Program-made: the position numbers and the translations under genes
The notes under the pieces: model-generated
What the model saw: only the letters and a program-made list of their open reading frames with translations
What the model was told of the DNA's origin: nothing
Databases searched by the model: none
NCBI GenBank assembly: GCA_022393335.1
Contig: JAJEKB010020725.1
Coordinates: forward strand, 1-64,000
Reading direction: 5' to 3'
Length of the DNA stretch: 64,000 nucleotides
Origin: Macrotrachela quadricornifera
Taxonomy: Eukaryota > Rotifera > Eurotatoria > Philodinida > Philodinidae
Part shown: positions 10,505 through 22,443 of the stretch, in pieces
Numbering within the stretch: the stretch's first letter is position 1
Layout: every line of letters begins with the position of its first letter

Positions 10505-11780
10505 ATGGTGTTTGTATACACGGATGCATGTTTAGTCCATAATGAATGTGAAGTTTTTTCGAATAAAGTCTCTCATTTACATTCAACAATCGATAGTTCA
10601 ATGCAAATAGTTGGAACACATGATGAACCATTATTTGATGTCATTCAAGAAGTTCTTCGTTGTCATATTCAATTACTCACGTTTCGAGAACATGAAGATG
10701 ACCAAGCTGTTTATAATCAAATTTGAATCGATTTTTAACCCTTGAGCGCTGTTCTCATTTTATAATTTTTGTTATGCTATCTGTATAGTCCTACTCTTCC
10801 ACTTTATGAATGCAGACAGTGTTCAGAAATGTAAATATGACTTCAATAGGTGGTTATAAGCTGAACGATTAGAAAAAAGATAGACAAAAACGATCATTAT
10901 CACATTCAAAAATTATTAAGTGGGTCCGACTGGACCCGTAAACAGCGCTCTAGGGTTAATACTATTTTTGTTGAGGGTGAAAACTAATTCAGTTATGAAA
11001 CATTAATGGAGAATTGTTTTTTAGCTTTTATCTACACGAGCTTCTCATTTGTCGAAGACTTTATTTGAAGAAAAAGATGCTGGTTTTGAAACAATGGAAG
11101 TACTCTAGGCATATCGAATTTATCGTCATCCATCTTTATTCAAATATCAATTTCATCATCAACAAACACAAGTTCGAATTAAAACAACAAAAATTTATCC
11201 GTTAGCGACTGATTATCTTTTCCAATATGCATCACTTTTATTTGGAGATGATTTACTTTTTAAATAGACAGTATTATCTCAAAACTGATTTTATTCTACT
11301 TCCTGGATCATGTTGGGGCATTGAAGATGAATTTGATGTCTTAAGCTAAAATTCATCTTTCTGATAACGTTCTAAAGTTTTAAGACTAATTGCAGAGCAT
11401 AAAACGTTTCCTTGAAAAATGATTCTACGACATTCTGTTGTTCGATAAAAGTTTTTCATTGCATCAAATGGACAATTATCTTGCATATCTTCCAATATGT
11501 TGAAAATCGATTTGGAATTGGATGGGACAATTTTTACCTAAATTCGACCATTGAACAGATTCGTTTTTGTGTTGCAAGAAAAACACTTCGAAGATTACCA
11601 AGAACAAGTCTTATTTTATTACTATTCAAACTTTTTTTTCTCTTGTGAAAATTAGTGAGAAATAAGATATTTCTGAACTACTAGCATCAGTTATACGAAG
11701 TTGGTTTGACGATGTTTCATCTTATATAAGACTAAATGCCTATGAACATGTCCTTCTTTTTATCGCATTTAAAAACATCC
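10505..11780 (+). pseudogene. Unidentified decayed coding sequence, split by a MITE
   Basis: Fragments with coding character lie on both sides of the MITE: a frame at 10505-10726 (74 codons), one at 11121-11266 (start YRHPSLFKYQF), and further pieces near 11660-11780 that contain SWFDDVSSYIRLNAYEH. They are separated by stops and frameshifts. I do not recognize the family; the last piece vaguely resembles a helical repeat. The MITE insertion at a TTAA may have been one cause of the loss, but the fragments are also broken elsewhere. Confidence 0.35.
10739..10955. mobile_element. piggyBac-type MITE, 217 bp
   Basis: Flanked by TTAA at 10735-10738 and 10956-10959. The TIRs are CCCTTGAGCGCTGTT (10739-10753) and the complement of CCCTAGAGCGCTGTT (10941-10955), with one mismatch. 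There is no ORF. The TIRs differ from those of the 7197-9330 element, so another piggyBac family would have mobilized it, but both have a GGGTCC/GGACCC palindrome beside one TIR. Confidence 0.85.
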
Positions 11781-11997
11781 GAAAGATCTTTGACTAAAAT
11801 AAATTATTGAAGAAGAAACAATCATATATTCGACATCACAAGAAAATTTGGGACTGAGTCAATGTTTTTTAAAGCAAACAAAGAAAAAACTCTTTTGATA
11901 TCTCAGAGTGTAAGAAAAGAAAGACTAGAGGATAATTTGAAACATGAACGATCGAAATCTCAGTAGGTATTTCCACTTTTAAAGTACACACGATATA

Positions 11998-12015
11998 CTC
12001 GGATTTAAATCCGAG
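11998..12015. repeat. 18-bp perfect palindrome, copy 1
   Basis: CTCGGATTTAAATCCGAG is preceded by CACTTTTAAAGTACACA and followed by TTTT. The same palindrome with a near-identical left flank occurs at 51865-51882, about 40 kb away. This looks like a dispersed short repeat or the end of a non-autonomous element. Confidence 0.7.
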
Positions 12016-12249
12016 TTTTACTGCTTTATTTCTATAGGTTCCAGTCGAAATAAGATCATCTTTTGCTGTTAAAACTAGGCAAAAGTATGGTGTGAAATCA
12101 GTCACATACAACCATCAAGGTGTGTGTCAATTGGACTGAATATAACATAGAAAGATTCGCTATCTTTTTCTACATGTTCTGATAAGGATCTATCAACAAA
12201 TCAGAGATGGGTCGATTCCTGTTCTTATACGCCCCCGTTCTTTGTCGAG

Positions 12250-12477
12250 CTGAACCATCCGTCGTATTCTTCAGATATTGCACCGTCCGATTACCATATT
12301 TTCTCAAACTTTAAGCCATTCCTTCCACGTCAGACTTTTAGCTCTAACGCTGAAGTGATCACAGCTATTGACACCTATTCTAATAGTCTTGCTCCGGAAT
12401 TTTATTGTAAAGGCATCCAGAGTTTTCGACATCGCTGGCAACCTGTAGTTGCTAGTGAAGGCCATCACATTCAATAA
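12250..12477 (+). pseudogene. mariner transposase, C-terminal fragment
   Basis: The reading frame from 12250 to the TAA at 12475-12477 gives HPSYSSDIAPSDYHIF, the typical mariner HPPYSPDLAPSDYHLF block with the third catalytic Asp, then KPFL, then EFYCKGIQSFRHRWQ and the terminal VVASEG region. The upstream catalytic part is missing and the frame is broken before 12250. No TIRs were found. It is a dead fragment of an element unrelated to its neighbours. Confidence 0.85.
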
Positions 12478-12993
12478 ATGCAATCATTTTTGTACTAAGA
12501 CTCAATAGTATGTGAGTTGCATGAACTTTTTGGACACGTTAACACTGCTGTGTATTTGTATGATTTCATGAAGTCCAGCGTAGTATCTCTGAACGCTATT
12601 CTATTGAAGAGAAAAAACGCCACTAATTTTATTTCAGCAATTTCTTTTGAATAGCTCGTCGACCGTTGAAAACACACAAGATAAGTTTCTGCTCCACCCT
12701 TGTCTTTCCCTATCTGTAGAGGACAACCTTCTTACACTTTCCCACTGAAACATGAACCAAATCGACAGTACCAACACGACTTCCTTTTCAACTGAGAAAA
12801 ATCCAACTTGACAGAAGTCCTCATCAAACATCATATGATAAATCAAGAATCAGTACAATTGTTGAATAGGAAAACGCGAGAACACGCGAGGCGACAAATA
12901 TAGAGAAAAAACCGACAATATGCGAGTCCTTCAACAGTTATCATGTGTTTCCACTAAAGCAATATCATTATTGGTTCATCATTCCATTTCTAT

Positions 12994-15900
12994 TTAGGTG
13001 TTTCCTCTTATCTTTTTTAAACACTTTGTCTCGTCAGCAGCGATATGATACTTATAGCGCTTCAGTGTCGTGAGTGTCTACGTTCAACGAAAAAAGCGAA
13101 TATAGTGACTGTAGGTGTAAAAGTTCTATCTCTTACCGTATTTGTTTCCAATGCATTTACTAAATACTTCGCTCCTTCAGGACCGATATGATTGTAATAC
13201 AGATCCAGTGTTGTGAGTGTCTGCGTTGTATTAAGAAAGTGAATATACGGAATGTGAGTGTGGAAGCTCTGTCTCTTACTCTATTTGTTTCCAGTGCACT
13301 ACCTACATACTTCGCCCCTTCAGCATCGATAATATTGTCCCGAAGATTCAGTGACGTGAGTGTCTGTGTTGAATGAAGAAAGTGAATATGCAGAGTGGCG
13401 GTGTAGAAGTTCCGTCTCATACTGTATTTGTTTTCAGTGCACTTCCTAGATACTTCGCTCCTTCAGCCCTGATATTATTCTCATTGAGACTCAGTGTCGT
13501 GAGTGTCTGCGTTAAATTAAGAAAATGAATATACAGAGTGTGAATGTAGAAGTTCTGTCTCTTACTGTATTTGTTTCCAATGCACCTCCTAGATACTTCG
13601 CGCCTCCAGCACCTATATTATTGTTCTGGAGATTCAGTGTCGTGAGTGTCTGTGTTGAATAAAGAAAGTGAATATGCAGAGTGGCGGTGTAGACGTTGCG
13701 TCTCTTACCGTATTGGTTTCCAGTGCACTCCCCAGATACTTCGCTCCTTCAGTACCGATCTTATTGTAATAGAGATTCAGTGTCGTCAGTGTCTGCGTTG
13801 ATTGAAGACAGTGAATATACAGAGTGTGGATGTAGAAGTTCTGTCATTTACCGTATTTGTTTCCAATGCACTCCCTACATACTTCGCTCCTTCCGCACCA
13901 ATATCATTGCCATTTAAATCCAGTGTCGTGAGTGTCTGCGTTGCATTAAGAAAGTGAATATGCATAGTGTGAGTGTTGACATGCTGTCTCTTACCGTATT
14001 TGTTTTCAGTGCACTCCCTACATATTTCGCTCCTTCAGCACCGATATCATTCTCCGCCAGATTCAGTATTGTGAGCGCCTGTGTTTAATGATGAAAATGA
14101 ATATGCAGAGTGAGGGTGTAGACATTCTGTCTCTCACCGTATTTGTTTGCAATGCACAGCCAACATACTTCGCTCCCTCAGGACCGATACGATTGTTATC
14201 GAGACTTAGTGTCGTGAGTGTCTGCGTTGAACGAAAAAGGCGAATATGTAGAGTGTGGGTGTAGAAGTTCTGTCCTTTACCGTATTTGTTTTCAGTGCAC
14301 TCCCTACATACTTCGCTCCCTCAGGACCGATACAATTGTTATCGAGACTCAGTGTCGTGAGTGTCTGCGTTGAATGAAGAAAGTGAGTATGCAGAGTGTA
14401 AGTGTAGAAGTTCTGACTCTTACCGTATTTGTTTCCAATGCACCTCCTAGATACTTCGCGCCTCCAGCATCGATATCATTGTACCGAAGATCCAGTATCG
14501 TGAGTGTCTGCGTTGAATGAATAAAGCGAATATGTAGAATGTCGGTGAAGAAGTGCTTTCTGTTACCGTATTTGTTTGCAGTGCACTTCCTAGATACTTC
14601 GCTCCTTCCGCACCGATATTATTGCTTCCAAGCTCTAGTATCGTGAGTGTCTGCGTTGAATGGAAAGAGTAAATATTTAGAGTGTGGGTGTAGAAGTTCT
14701 GTCGTTTACCCTATTTGTTTCCAGTGCACTCCCTACATACTTCGCTCCTTCCGGACCAATATTATTGATTCCAAGGTCCAGTTTCGCGAGTTTCTGCGTT
14801 GAATTGAAAGAGTGAATATGCAGAGGGTGGGTGTGTAAATTCTGTCTCTTACCATATGTTTTTCCAGTGCACTGCCTAGATACTGCGCCCCTTGATCATT
14901 GATATCGTTGTTTTTGAGGATCAGTGTTGTAAGTGTCTGCGTTGAATGAAAAAGGTAAATATGCAGAGCGTGGGTGTAGAAGTTTTATCTGTTACCATAT
15001 TTGTTTCCAATGCACTCCCTACATACTTTGCTCCTTCAGTACCGATCTTATTGTAAAAGAGATTCAGTGTCGTCAGTGTCTGCGTTAAATGAAGAAAGTG
15101 AGTATGCAGACTGGATGTAGACGTTTGGTCTTTTACCGTATTTTTTTCCAGTGCGCTCCCTATATACTCCGCTCCTTTCGCACCGATATCATTGTGATTT
15201 AGATCCAGTGTTGTGAGTGTCTGCGTTGCATCAAGAAGGTGAATAGGCAGAGTGTGGGTGTTGACATTCTCTCTCTTACTGTATTTGTTTCCAATGCACT
15301 CCCTACATATTTCGCTCCTTCAGCACCGATATCATTCTTCGCCAGATTCAGTATTGTGAGCGCCTGTGTTTAATGATGAAAATGAATATGCAGAGTGAGG
15401 GTGTAGACATTCTGTCTCTCACCGTATTTGTTTGCAATGCACTGCCGACATACTTCGCTCCTTCCGCATGGATACTATTCTCCGCAAGATTCAGTGTTGT
15501 GAGTATCTGCGTTGAATGATGAAAGTAAATATAAAGACTGTGGGTGTAGAAGTTCTGCGCTTTACCGTATTTGTTTTCAGTGCACTTCCTAGATATTGTG
15601 CTCCTTCATCACCGATGTAATTGGATTCAAGATTCAGTGTTGTGAGCGTCTGTGTTCAATGATAAAAGTGAATATGCAGAGTGTGGGTGAGACCTTCTGT
15701 CTCTTACCGTATTTGACTGCAATGCACTCCCTACGTAATTCGCTACTTTAGCACCGATGTAATTGCGTTCAAGATTCAGTGTTGTGAGCGCCTGCGTTTA
15801 ATGATAAAAGTGAATATGCAGAGTGTGGGTGTAGACGTTCTGACTCTTACCGTATTTGTTTGCAGTGCACTACCTACATACTTCGCTCCCTCAGGACCGA

Positions 15901-16077
15901 TACGATTGTTATCGAGACTTAGTGTCGTGAGTGTCTGTGTTGAATGAAGAAAGCGAATATGTAGAGTATGGGTGTAGAAGTTCTGACTCTTACCGTATTT
16001 GTTTCCAATGCACTTCCTAGATACTTCGCTCCTGCTGCACCGATATCAATGCCATATAGATCCAGTGTCGTGAGTGT
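12994..16077 (-). repeat. Tandem array of 22 exon-intron units, period 143 bp
   Basis: Exon low ends fall at 12994, 13137, 13280, 13423, 13566 and so on to 15994. The step is 143 bp every time except two (141 and 142). Each unit is an 84-nt exon plus a 59-nt intron, and introns are nearly as similar to one another as exons are. This shows amplification of the whole exon-intron unit and continuing homogenization. Confidence 0.95.
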
Positions 16078-16407
16078 CTGTGAGAAATTCGGGAACTGTG
16101 AATGAGGAAAGTGATTGGGTATTGGTTTTGGGTCTCTGACGTCTATCTGTAGGGTATAATGAGTTACTGAATTGGATATTGAAAAGGAAGCTCGACCGAC
16201 TATGTTTGGGTCGGATGAATCAGACGATGTCTGGTGATGACAGATGCATCTTCGGGAGAAGTACATTCGCGTCGGTTGGAAAAAATATGTCAAGTTCGGA
16301 TCAGTTGGATATAAGCAGTTTAAATGTTTAAATATTTCCAGGCGAAAAGCATCAGACATGCAGGTCTTATTAGTCCTGAATGAATATTTATTTGTTTTAG
16401 TCAAAAT
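12994..16407 (-). CDS. LRR protein gene, 22 single-repeat exons; 5' end disrupted by a hAT element
   Basis: The minus strand shows 22 exons of exactly 84 nt, each encoding one 28-residue ribonuclease-inhibitor-type LRR (TLTTLNLxxNxIGxEGAKYxGSALETNT). All are phase 0, start after CAG or TAG and are followed by GT (mostly GTAAGAG). High ends of the exons include 16077, 15934, 15791, 15649 and 15506; the last exon, 13077-12994, ends GGA-AAC-ACC-TAA. I checked most exons and found them open, so the protein has about 616 residues of LRR. Upstream, an open frame from 16407 ends in a donor at 16140 (QID, then GTCAGAG), 63 nt before the first LRR exon and also phase 0. That upstream exon is cut by the hAT insertion at 16408. 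The true start is not found. Family resemblance is to NLR/F-box-type LRR proteins; a recognition role is inference. Confidence 0.8.
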
Positions 16408-17873
16408 CAGAGGTGTCCACAGGGCACGAAAAAGCGCCCTGCGTACCTCTGCCCTGCCCCGCCCTGTGCCCTGTCTTCAAATAATATAATGCGCCCTGCC
16501 CTGCCCTGCAGGGCGGGGCAGGGCAGGGCAGGGCAAAAGTCTATCATAATGTTATCAAAGCGCGAATCTGAAAGAAAATAATTAACTTAGCAAACAGAGA
16601 TAAAATTTGCAGCATAGCAATGTTCTTTAAAGCCGTTAACGCATTACAAGACCTTCTCTTAATAGAAGATCTTTCTTGGAAAGATATAAGAGAAGACATA
16701 ATAGAAGATTCCCTTAGATCACGACTTTGATTAACTTCCTTTTAAGTTCTTTTGCAATGTATACGACTCTCATTTTATATACCCTTAAGTTGATGGTATA
16801 TGAAAGATATATACCATGTTAAAGAACATATCGAAGAAGTAAAAATTCGATCTTTATTACTTATTGTTCAAAACACGATTGTTGTGTGAACTAATTCGTT
16901 CGTTACATGAATGAAACATGTTTTTTTTATGAACAGCCATTCACGTATTTTTACTAGTCATAACATTGTACAATAAAGAGATCCTTTTCTAACTGATGAT
17001 GCGAAGATTTTATTCAATGTTCTATTGAAAACGGATTCAAACACATAAATAGTAACTGAATAGTCAGTGTAGAAAAATACTTTCACAAAAGTTTTTGTCA
17101 AAAGTCACAAAAAAGTCACTTTCTTATGGAAACTATCAGCAGATCTCTTGGAGTTTACAGATTGTAAGACAAAATAGAAGACCCCGAATCCTCTAATGTA
17201 TCACGGACTTTAGATAGTTAAAATCAACGACATAAATCGCTTTCATATCTCTCGCACACCCATGTAAAAAAATTAGACAAATAATCAGATTAAAATCGAT
17301 CTTCAATCGACTGAAAAACGATTGAAAAATAACCGAAAACTTGGATTTTCATTGATTTCTGCAACTATTTTCTGTTGTAATTAATTGAAAAATGGCTAAA
17401 CTGACATCGATTGTAATCGATGGGCATCGTAGAAAGCTAATGACAGATTTTGTCTCAGTTCTTGAACGAAAATCAATCAAAACTGATGTCATTTTAACCA
17501 ATTTAATCGATTAAGACCGAAAATATTTGTAATAATCGATGGAAATCTAGCTTTTAGATTAGTTCTGATGAAAACTCGATTAAAAGCGTATGATTTTAAT
17601 TAAATTATATCCACTCTTGCTCAATTTTAATGAAAAAATATTAGTTTTCTTGTTAGATATTTATCCACGGGCTTTATCACATTGAAAAAAATGACTATTT
17701 CTGTTTATCATAAAATTTCAAAAAAATCAGTTCGAATGGCAGGGCATAACGACTGTGCCCTGCCCAGCCCTGCCCTGTCGTTTTGCAGGGCAGGGCGAAA
17801 TTCCAAAACACGCCCTGCCCTGCTTCAGGGCAGGGCATCAGGGCAGGGCGGCCCTGCCCTGTGGACACCTCTG
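16408..17873. mobile_element. Non-autonomous hAT transposon, 1466 bp
   Basis: An exact 8-bp target duplication, GTCAAAAT, lies at 16400-16407 and 17874-17881. The TIR is CAGAGGTGTCCACAGGGC at both ends, and the CAGRGGTG start is typical of hAT. Next to both TIRs are strikingly GC-rich arrays of GCCCTGCCCT and its complement, in contrast to the AT-rich interior. No transposase ORF is present. The element sits in a 5' exon of the minus-strand LRR gene; removing it with one duplication copy leaves the frame open from 16141 to about 17958. Confidence 0.92.
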
Positions 17874-17881
17874 GTCAAAAT

Positions 17882-20800
17882 ATAGGAGAAGAGAGTTCCC
17901 ATTTCGTCACTCCAGTGATAATATAAATATGGTGAATAACGTAGGAACTAAGCTTTTGTCAAACCGGTGCTTCGTGTACACTATGCAATAGAAATTGTTT
18001 TCAATGGTAACAAAACGTGAAGAACAAGGGAAATTTAGTTATTTGTATCTGAGCAATTAGAAAAGAGAAAGAAAGATTCGAAAGCATCATTATTGTAAAA
18101 GAAAGTGGGAAGAAAAATGAGCAGAAGCGTTAGATAAAATAGTGAAAAGGTGAAGTGAAGTATCATGGTTAGAAAGTATCAATTTATTAGTAGTTTTTTT
18201 TGAAACCAGAGTATATCAATATAATCATCACGACTAGGCGCGCGTAGGAACACAAGTTATCTGACTCGCACGGAAGTCTGATTGTTAATAATCTTGTTTT
18301 GACTAACTACGATTTACTAACTTGTTGTAGCAGTTTCTAATAGATATATAAGATCCTTAAAAAATTCATAAGGGGTCGAGTCATAAGATAGATTTAATGG
18401 CATAGTTAAAAGTAGAAAATATCAATGAAAACAGATAAAGTTATGTATCGAAATAAGTACGTGATCGCTTGAGTTTTGAACGGAGGAAACAATGTTGTTC
18501 TTTTGGGAAATAAATAGTTTCTTGCAAGCGAATATTTTAGAAATTCATGTTCGAAATCAAAAATGCTCCTATGATCTGTGAATAATTATGAAAACATTTG
18601 TTATGATCTGATAGCTTGAGGAAATCTTCGAAAGTTAGTTACATATTTGTTATGAAGGGGATTTTTTGCATAACTTTGTTGAACCACATCAGCTAAGATA
18701 CGAAAGGATGGAGAAATCTCATCTCTTCAAGTATTATTCTCAGATGTATAGAATGTCAACTACTAGTACAGTTTTGCTGAAGTTTCAGTCAACATAAGGT
18801 TTTGAGATGTTAACTACGCAATTAGCGTGGCATTAAAAGTTTACTACCGTTTTCTATCTCTTGTATGAATTGTCTATTTCATCAAGATGCACACTTTAGA
18901 GCCTAACAAACATATACTGTCAGTTTTCATGCATAACTAATGATACCCACAATGTTCAATCAAAAAAGAGTAGATGTGATGTTCGAAGAGCTGTGAACTT
19001 TTAGAAGACAACATCTTTCGCTTGAGTCGTGAATCGAATGCAACAGTCTGTGTTTTTTTTCATTCCACTATGCCTATAAGAAATCGTGTACAATACACAT
19101 AGATTAAAACAAGATAAAAAGGAAGACCAATACTAAAAGAAAACAAACGTTTAGTAAAATATACAACTGTGAATGAATCTGATTGTCCTATTTACCGAAA
19201 ACATTCTCTTTGATTATAAATTAATTTATGACACAATTACATTTTTCCATTTCAGATCAAAAATCTGGAACTCATTCTTGTTTATTTAATTGTTTATTAA
19301 ACTATTCCTTAGCACTAAAGTTATTCAATGAAGTTCGCAAGGTGACTATGTAATGTGCTGTGTAACAAACATTATTTTGATGTTTGAAAATAGCTGTCAA
19401 GTCAGTACAGTTACTACATGTCATATTGAGAAAGTTATACAGCTCAAATCTATGAAAAGAATCAGAAATATATATCGATGCGAACTATGATCCATGTTAC
19501 AACGAAAATTGGAAAAAAATAGAAAAGAAAAGAGCACATAAATTCGAGTACATAGAAACCACTAATGGTCGAAAAACAGTATCAGTACGGTCGTAGTAGA
19601 GAGACGACATATTGAAAAGCAAGATGCTTTTTTAGCTTACATTCGAGCAAGACTTTTATTTAGTATCATAGGACATTTCTGATTCTGTCTTATTAATAAA
19701 TCTATGAACCAGTTGGATAGCTTTTCTTCGTTCTACTAGCCGTTTGAGAAATGAAGAAGTTTCCTTCTTTGCACTTAGATCTAGTAACACGCAGCTGTAC
19801 TTTGAGAAAGTCAAAATTGAACTGAGAAACAAAAGGAAGAAATCGTTTCATTGAAGATGAATCTATCCTTTCGATTGGATTACATCATTAAACAATGTTA
19901 CAAATCACTTCTGGACAGATTTCAGATGTAACAGTTTTCTTTTTTTTTTGTAAAGTACCAATATTATGATTATCCAAAAGATGGTCGATTATTAACGATC
20001 GAATACTGACCTGGATTCTATGAACTCCAGTTTTCCTTTATAAAGTATATCATCGAAAAATGGAACAGCTTAACAAACAATTATTCAGAGCTCAATTCTT
20101 AATACATTAACACATATCATTATGGGGCAGGAGGAAAAAATCGTGTATTAGTGAAGTGTGAAGGACACTTTATTTACATATAAAAATGAAGATATTTACC
20201 GCGTATCGATGGTATGAATTCAGAATTGAATTTAGACGTCCACATACATTCCGAACAGATATGAACAAAGTCAGGTCATCGAGGTTGTCCAGAATACGAT
20301 AGACAAGTTCCACCGGTAGTGTAATGAATGATGTCATTGTTGGTTTTTTCTCAGTGATATATGTTATTAAAATCGAATAAATTGGTATGAATATTTACCT
20401 TTGCAGGACAACAAACAAACAATCTACAGGCAGCTCCAATCCAGTAGAAACCAATCATTCGTTAGTAATAGATGGCAGTCTACATCGAAATGGTATAGGT
20501 TAAAAAATACAAGTGTCTGGTGCTAAATATTGTTTCCACTTCTCATTTATAGAGCAAGATTTTGTCGCTAGTCATCATTTAGCTAATATGGATACAGTAA
20601 TTTCGCACGAAGTAATTCATGTTTATATAATTCAAAATGACTTGTTCCTTGAAGAAAAAGTATTTAAAAACATAGTCTTGAGGGTGTGAGAATGAGGGCG
20701 TCGAAGTTATAACTTCGGCACGACAGATACATTCTGAAAAAATTAACTAGCTCTATTTTTCACACGTTCATGTTAACTTATCTATCTATTGTATCATGTA

Positions 20801-20980
20801 CACATATACATCTCTCACATTTTGAAACTTGTCTATATTTATAGATCATCAAGAATATACTATTCTTCTCTATGATATGGTTGATACACACGATTGGAGA
20901 AATTCATCAAATGAATTTGTTTAGATGTGAAATCGACATAAAATAACACTCATTCATCTCAATCACTAACTTGTACTACT
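17882..20980. other. Long AT-rich stretch without a supported gene
   Basis: About 3.1 kb with only short, stop-broken frames and no recognizable domain, repeat array or RNA gene. It may hold promoter and 5' exons of the disrupted LRR gene (minus) or long decayed sequence. I see nothing specific in it. Confidence 0.5.
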
Positions 20981-20987
20981 ACGACGA

Positions 20988-21809
20988 TGATGACTATACA
21001 GAATACTTTTGAAAGTCTATTATGTACTACATCCATAAAAAGTATACCAGCATATGGACCCAACCTTACGACATCGGAAAGAACAACAGCAGCCATTGCT
21101 CCTTCAACTGTATATCCTGGAGTTGATATTGTTATCTATGAAACAGTAATCGATAAATTTCAAACAATACCAACATCGACTCGATTCTTTTTTCCTGGTC
21201 TACTCTTCTCTTAAATTATTATTTTGTATCATAATCATATATTAATAAACATTTCTTCTTTTCTAGATCTAAATTTATTCTTTAATTATTACATAATTAT
21301 TGAATGGCTACTAACAATCATCATGACCTTTTACAAGACACACAAGGCATTTGGTGGGAAATCGTTTCACCACCAACTCAAGTATTAACTGTTGAACAAG
21401 CACAAAATATTGACAGCAAGAAAGTAAAACCAAAATGTCGTAAGCGTGGTCGTAATGAAGAACAAATTAGTACCTCAGTTCAGACGAGAAATCATATGAT
21501 ATCTGAACATTCCGTAAACAATTCGAACAAGTTTTATTGAGAAGATCTATTAAATCAATGAGTCAGTTATCTATATCACAAGAGACATTCAAGAAAATGA
21601 AAAAGTCCACACAAAAAACAGTGGTATCTATTCATAATGATAGTGCTCATTCAACACAGAACGAAATCATCCTCTACAGACCATCGAAATATCTTCAAAT
21701 GTCACGAAAATTACTTTTACATTCATTACGTCTTCAGCTCAATGTTAAACTAAAGAAAAAGAAAGAACTACATTTTACATTATCTAGGCTTGGAATTTTC
21801 GATCAGTAA
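20988..21809 (+). pseudogene. Fragments of an unidentified, probably rotifer-specific protein
   Basis: Three consecutive plus-strand frames (20988-21214, 21304-21540, 21537-21809) look coding. A possible intron end lies at 21266-21268 (TTCTTTTCTAG). The middle piece is rich in basic residues (KPKCRKRGRN) and the last contains MSQLSISQETFKK and LLLHSLRLQLN. The step from the second to the third piece needs a frameshift near 21540, which suggests decay. The look recalls a repetitive hypothetical family I associate with bdelloid genomes, but I cannot name a function. Confidence 0.35.
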
Positions 21810-21973
21810 TTTTGTCTTGATCAACTTCATTATTTATATCAGACCTATTTTGATTTCGATTCACCACATCAAATATGACTAGTAAGCTAAACAAGTATTC
21901 TATTCTTGAAATCATACAATCAAATAAATATCATGTTATTCAAAAGTATTTAGAAGACTATGTCGTATTATCA

Positions 21974-22023
21974 ACAAGTAACGCTCGTCGTGTGCGACTC
22001 ACTCCACCCTCGACTGAATTTTC
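21974..22023 (+). repeat. Short copy of the ACAAGTAACGCTC terminal motif
   Basis: ACAAGTAACGCTCGTCG followed by CCCTCGACTGAATTTTC. The first part matches the tip and the second the inner part of the inverted-repeat arms of the element at 35369-36696, so this looks like an internally deleted derivative. Confidence 0.5.
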
Positions 22024-22443
22024 TTTTCATATTTTACATCCTTGCTAGATATATTGCATTCACTGATTCAATAGTGATTAATGGTGAATATGAAGAAAAA
22101 TAAGGATTAACGACGAAATCAAACGTCTCTGGAGATTGAGTTTCGAAACCGAAACAGGTGTTCAACTAATTCTTTTCACTCCGCTTGTAACACCTATTCT
22201 TCTAAAGTCGTCAGTCCCCAAGGGGTGAATGAGCTCAAAAGATAAAACTGAAAGCGTTAATAAAAAAAAAGAAAAAACACGTTGTTATTTGTATACAGAA
22301 GATAAGCGAAACATTTATCAGAAGATTTTAGTCGACGCAGTAAGTTTTATGACAAAGAATGTCGTTTTCATTCTCCACAAAACACTTTTTCTAGTTTTAT
22401 TATTTCATATCGAAAAATTCATCGTACAGATTGATACATTGAC

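Noticed and set aside
12495..12846. Two overlapping minus-strand frames between the mariner fragment and the LRR array
   Set aside because: No similarity, no start context and no continuity with the LRR gene, whose stop codon is at 12994-12996.
13060..16077. CRISPR-like array because of regular repeats
   Set aside because: Repeats are exon-intron units that encode LRRs with GT-AG ends; there are no spacers of unique sequence.
17682..17991. Two plus-strand frames with Pro/Ala/Gly-rich peptides
   Set aside because: They are translations of the GC-rich subterminal arrays of the hAT element.
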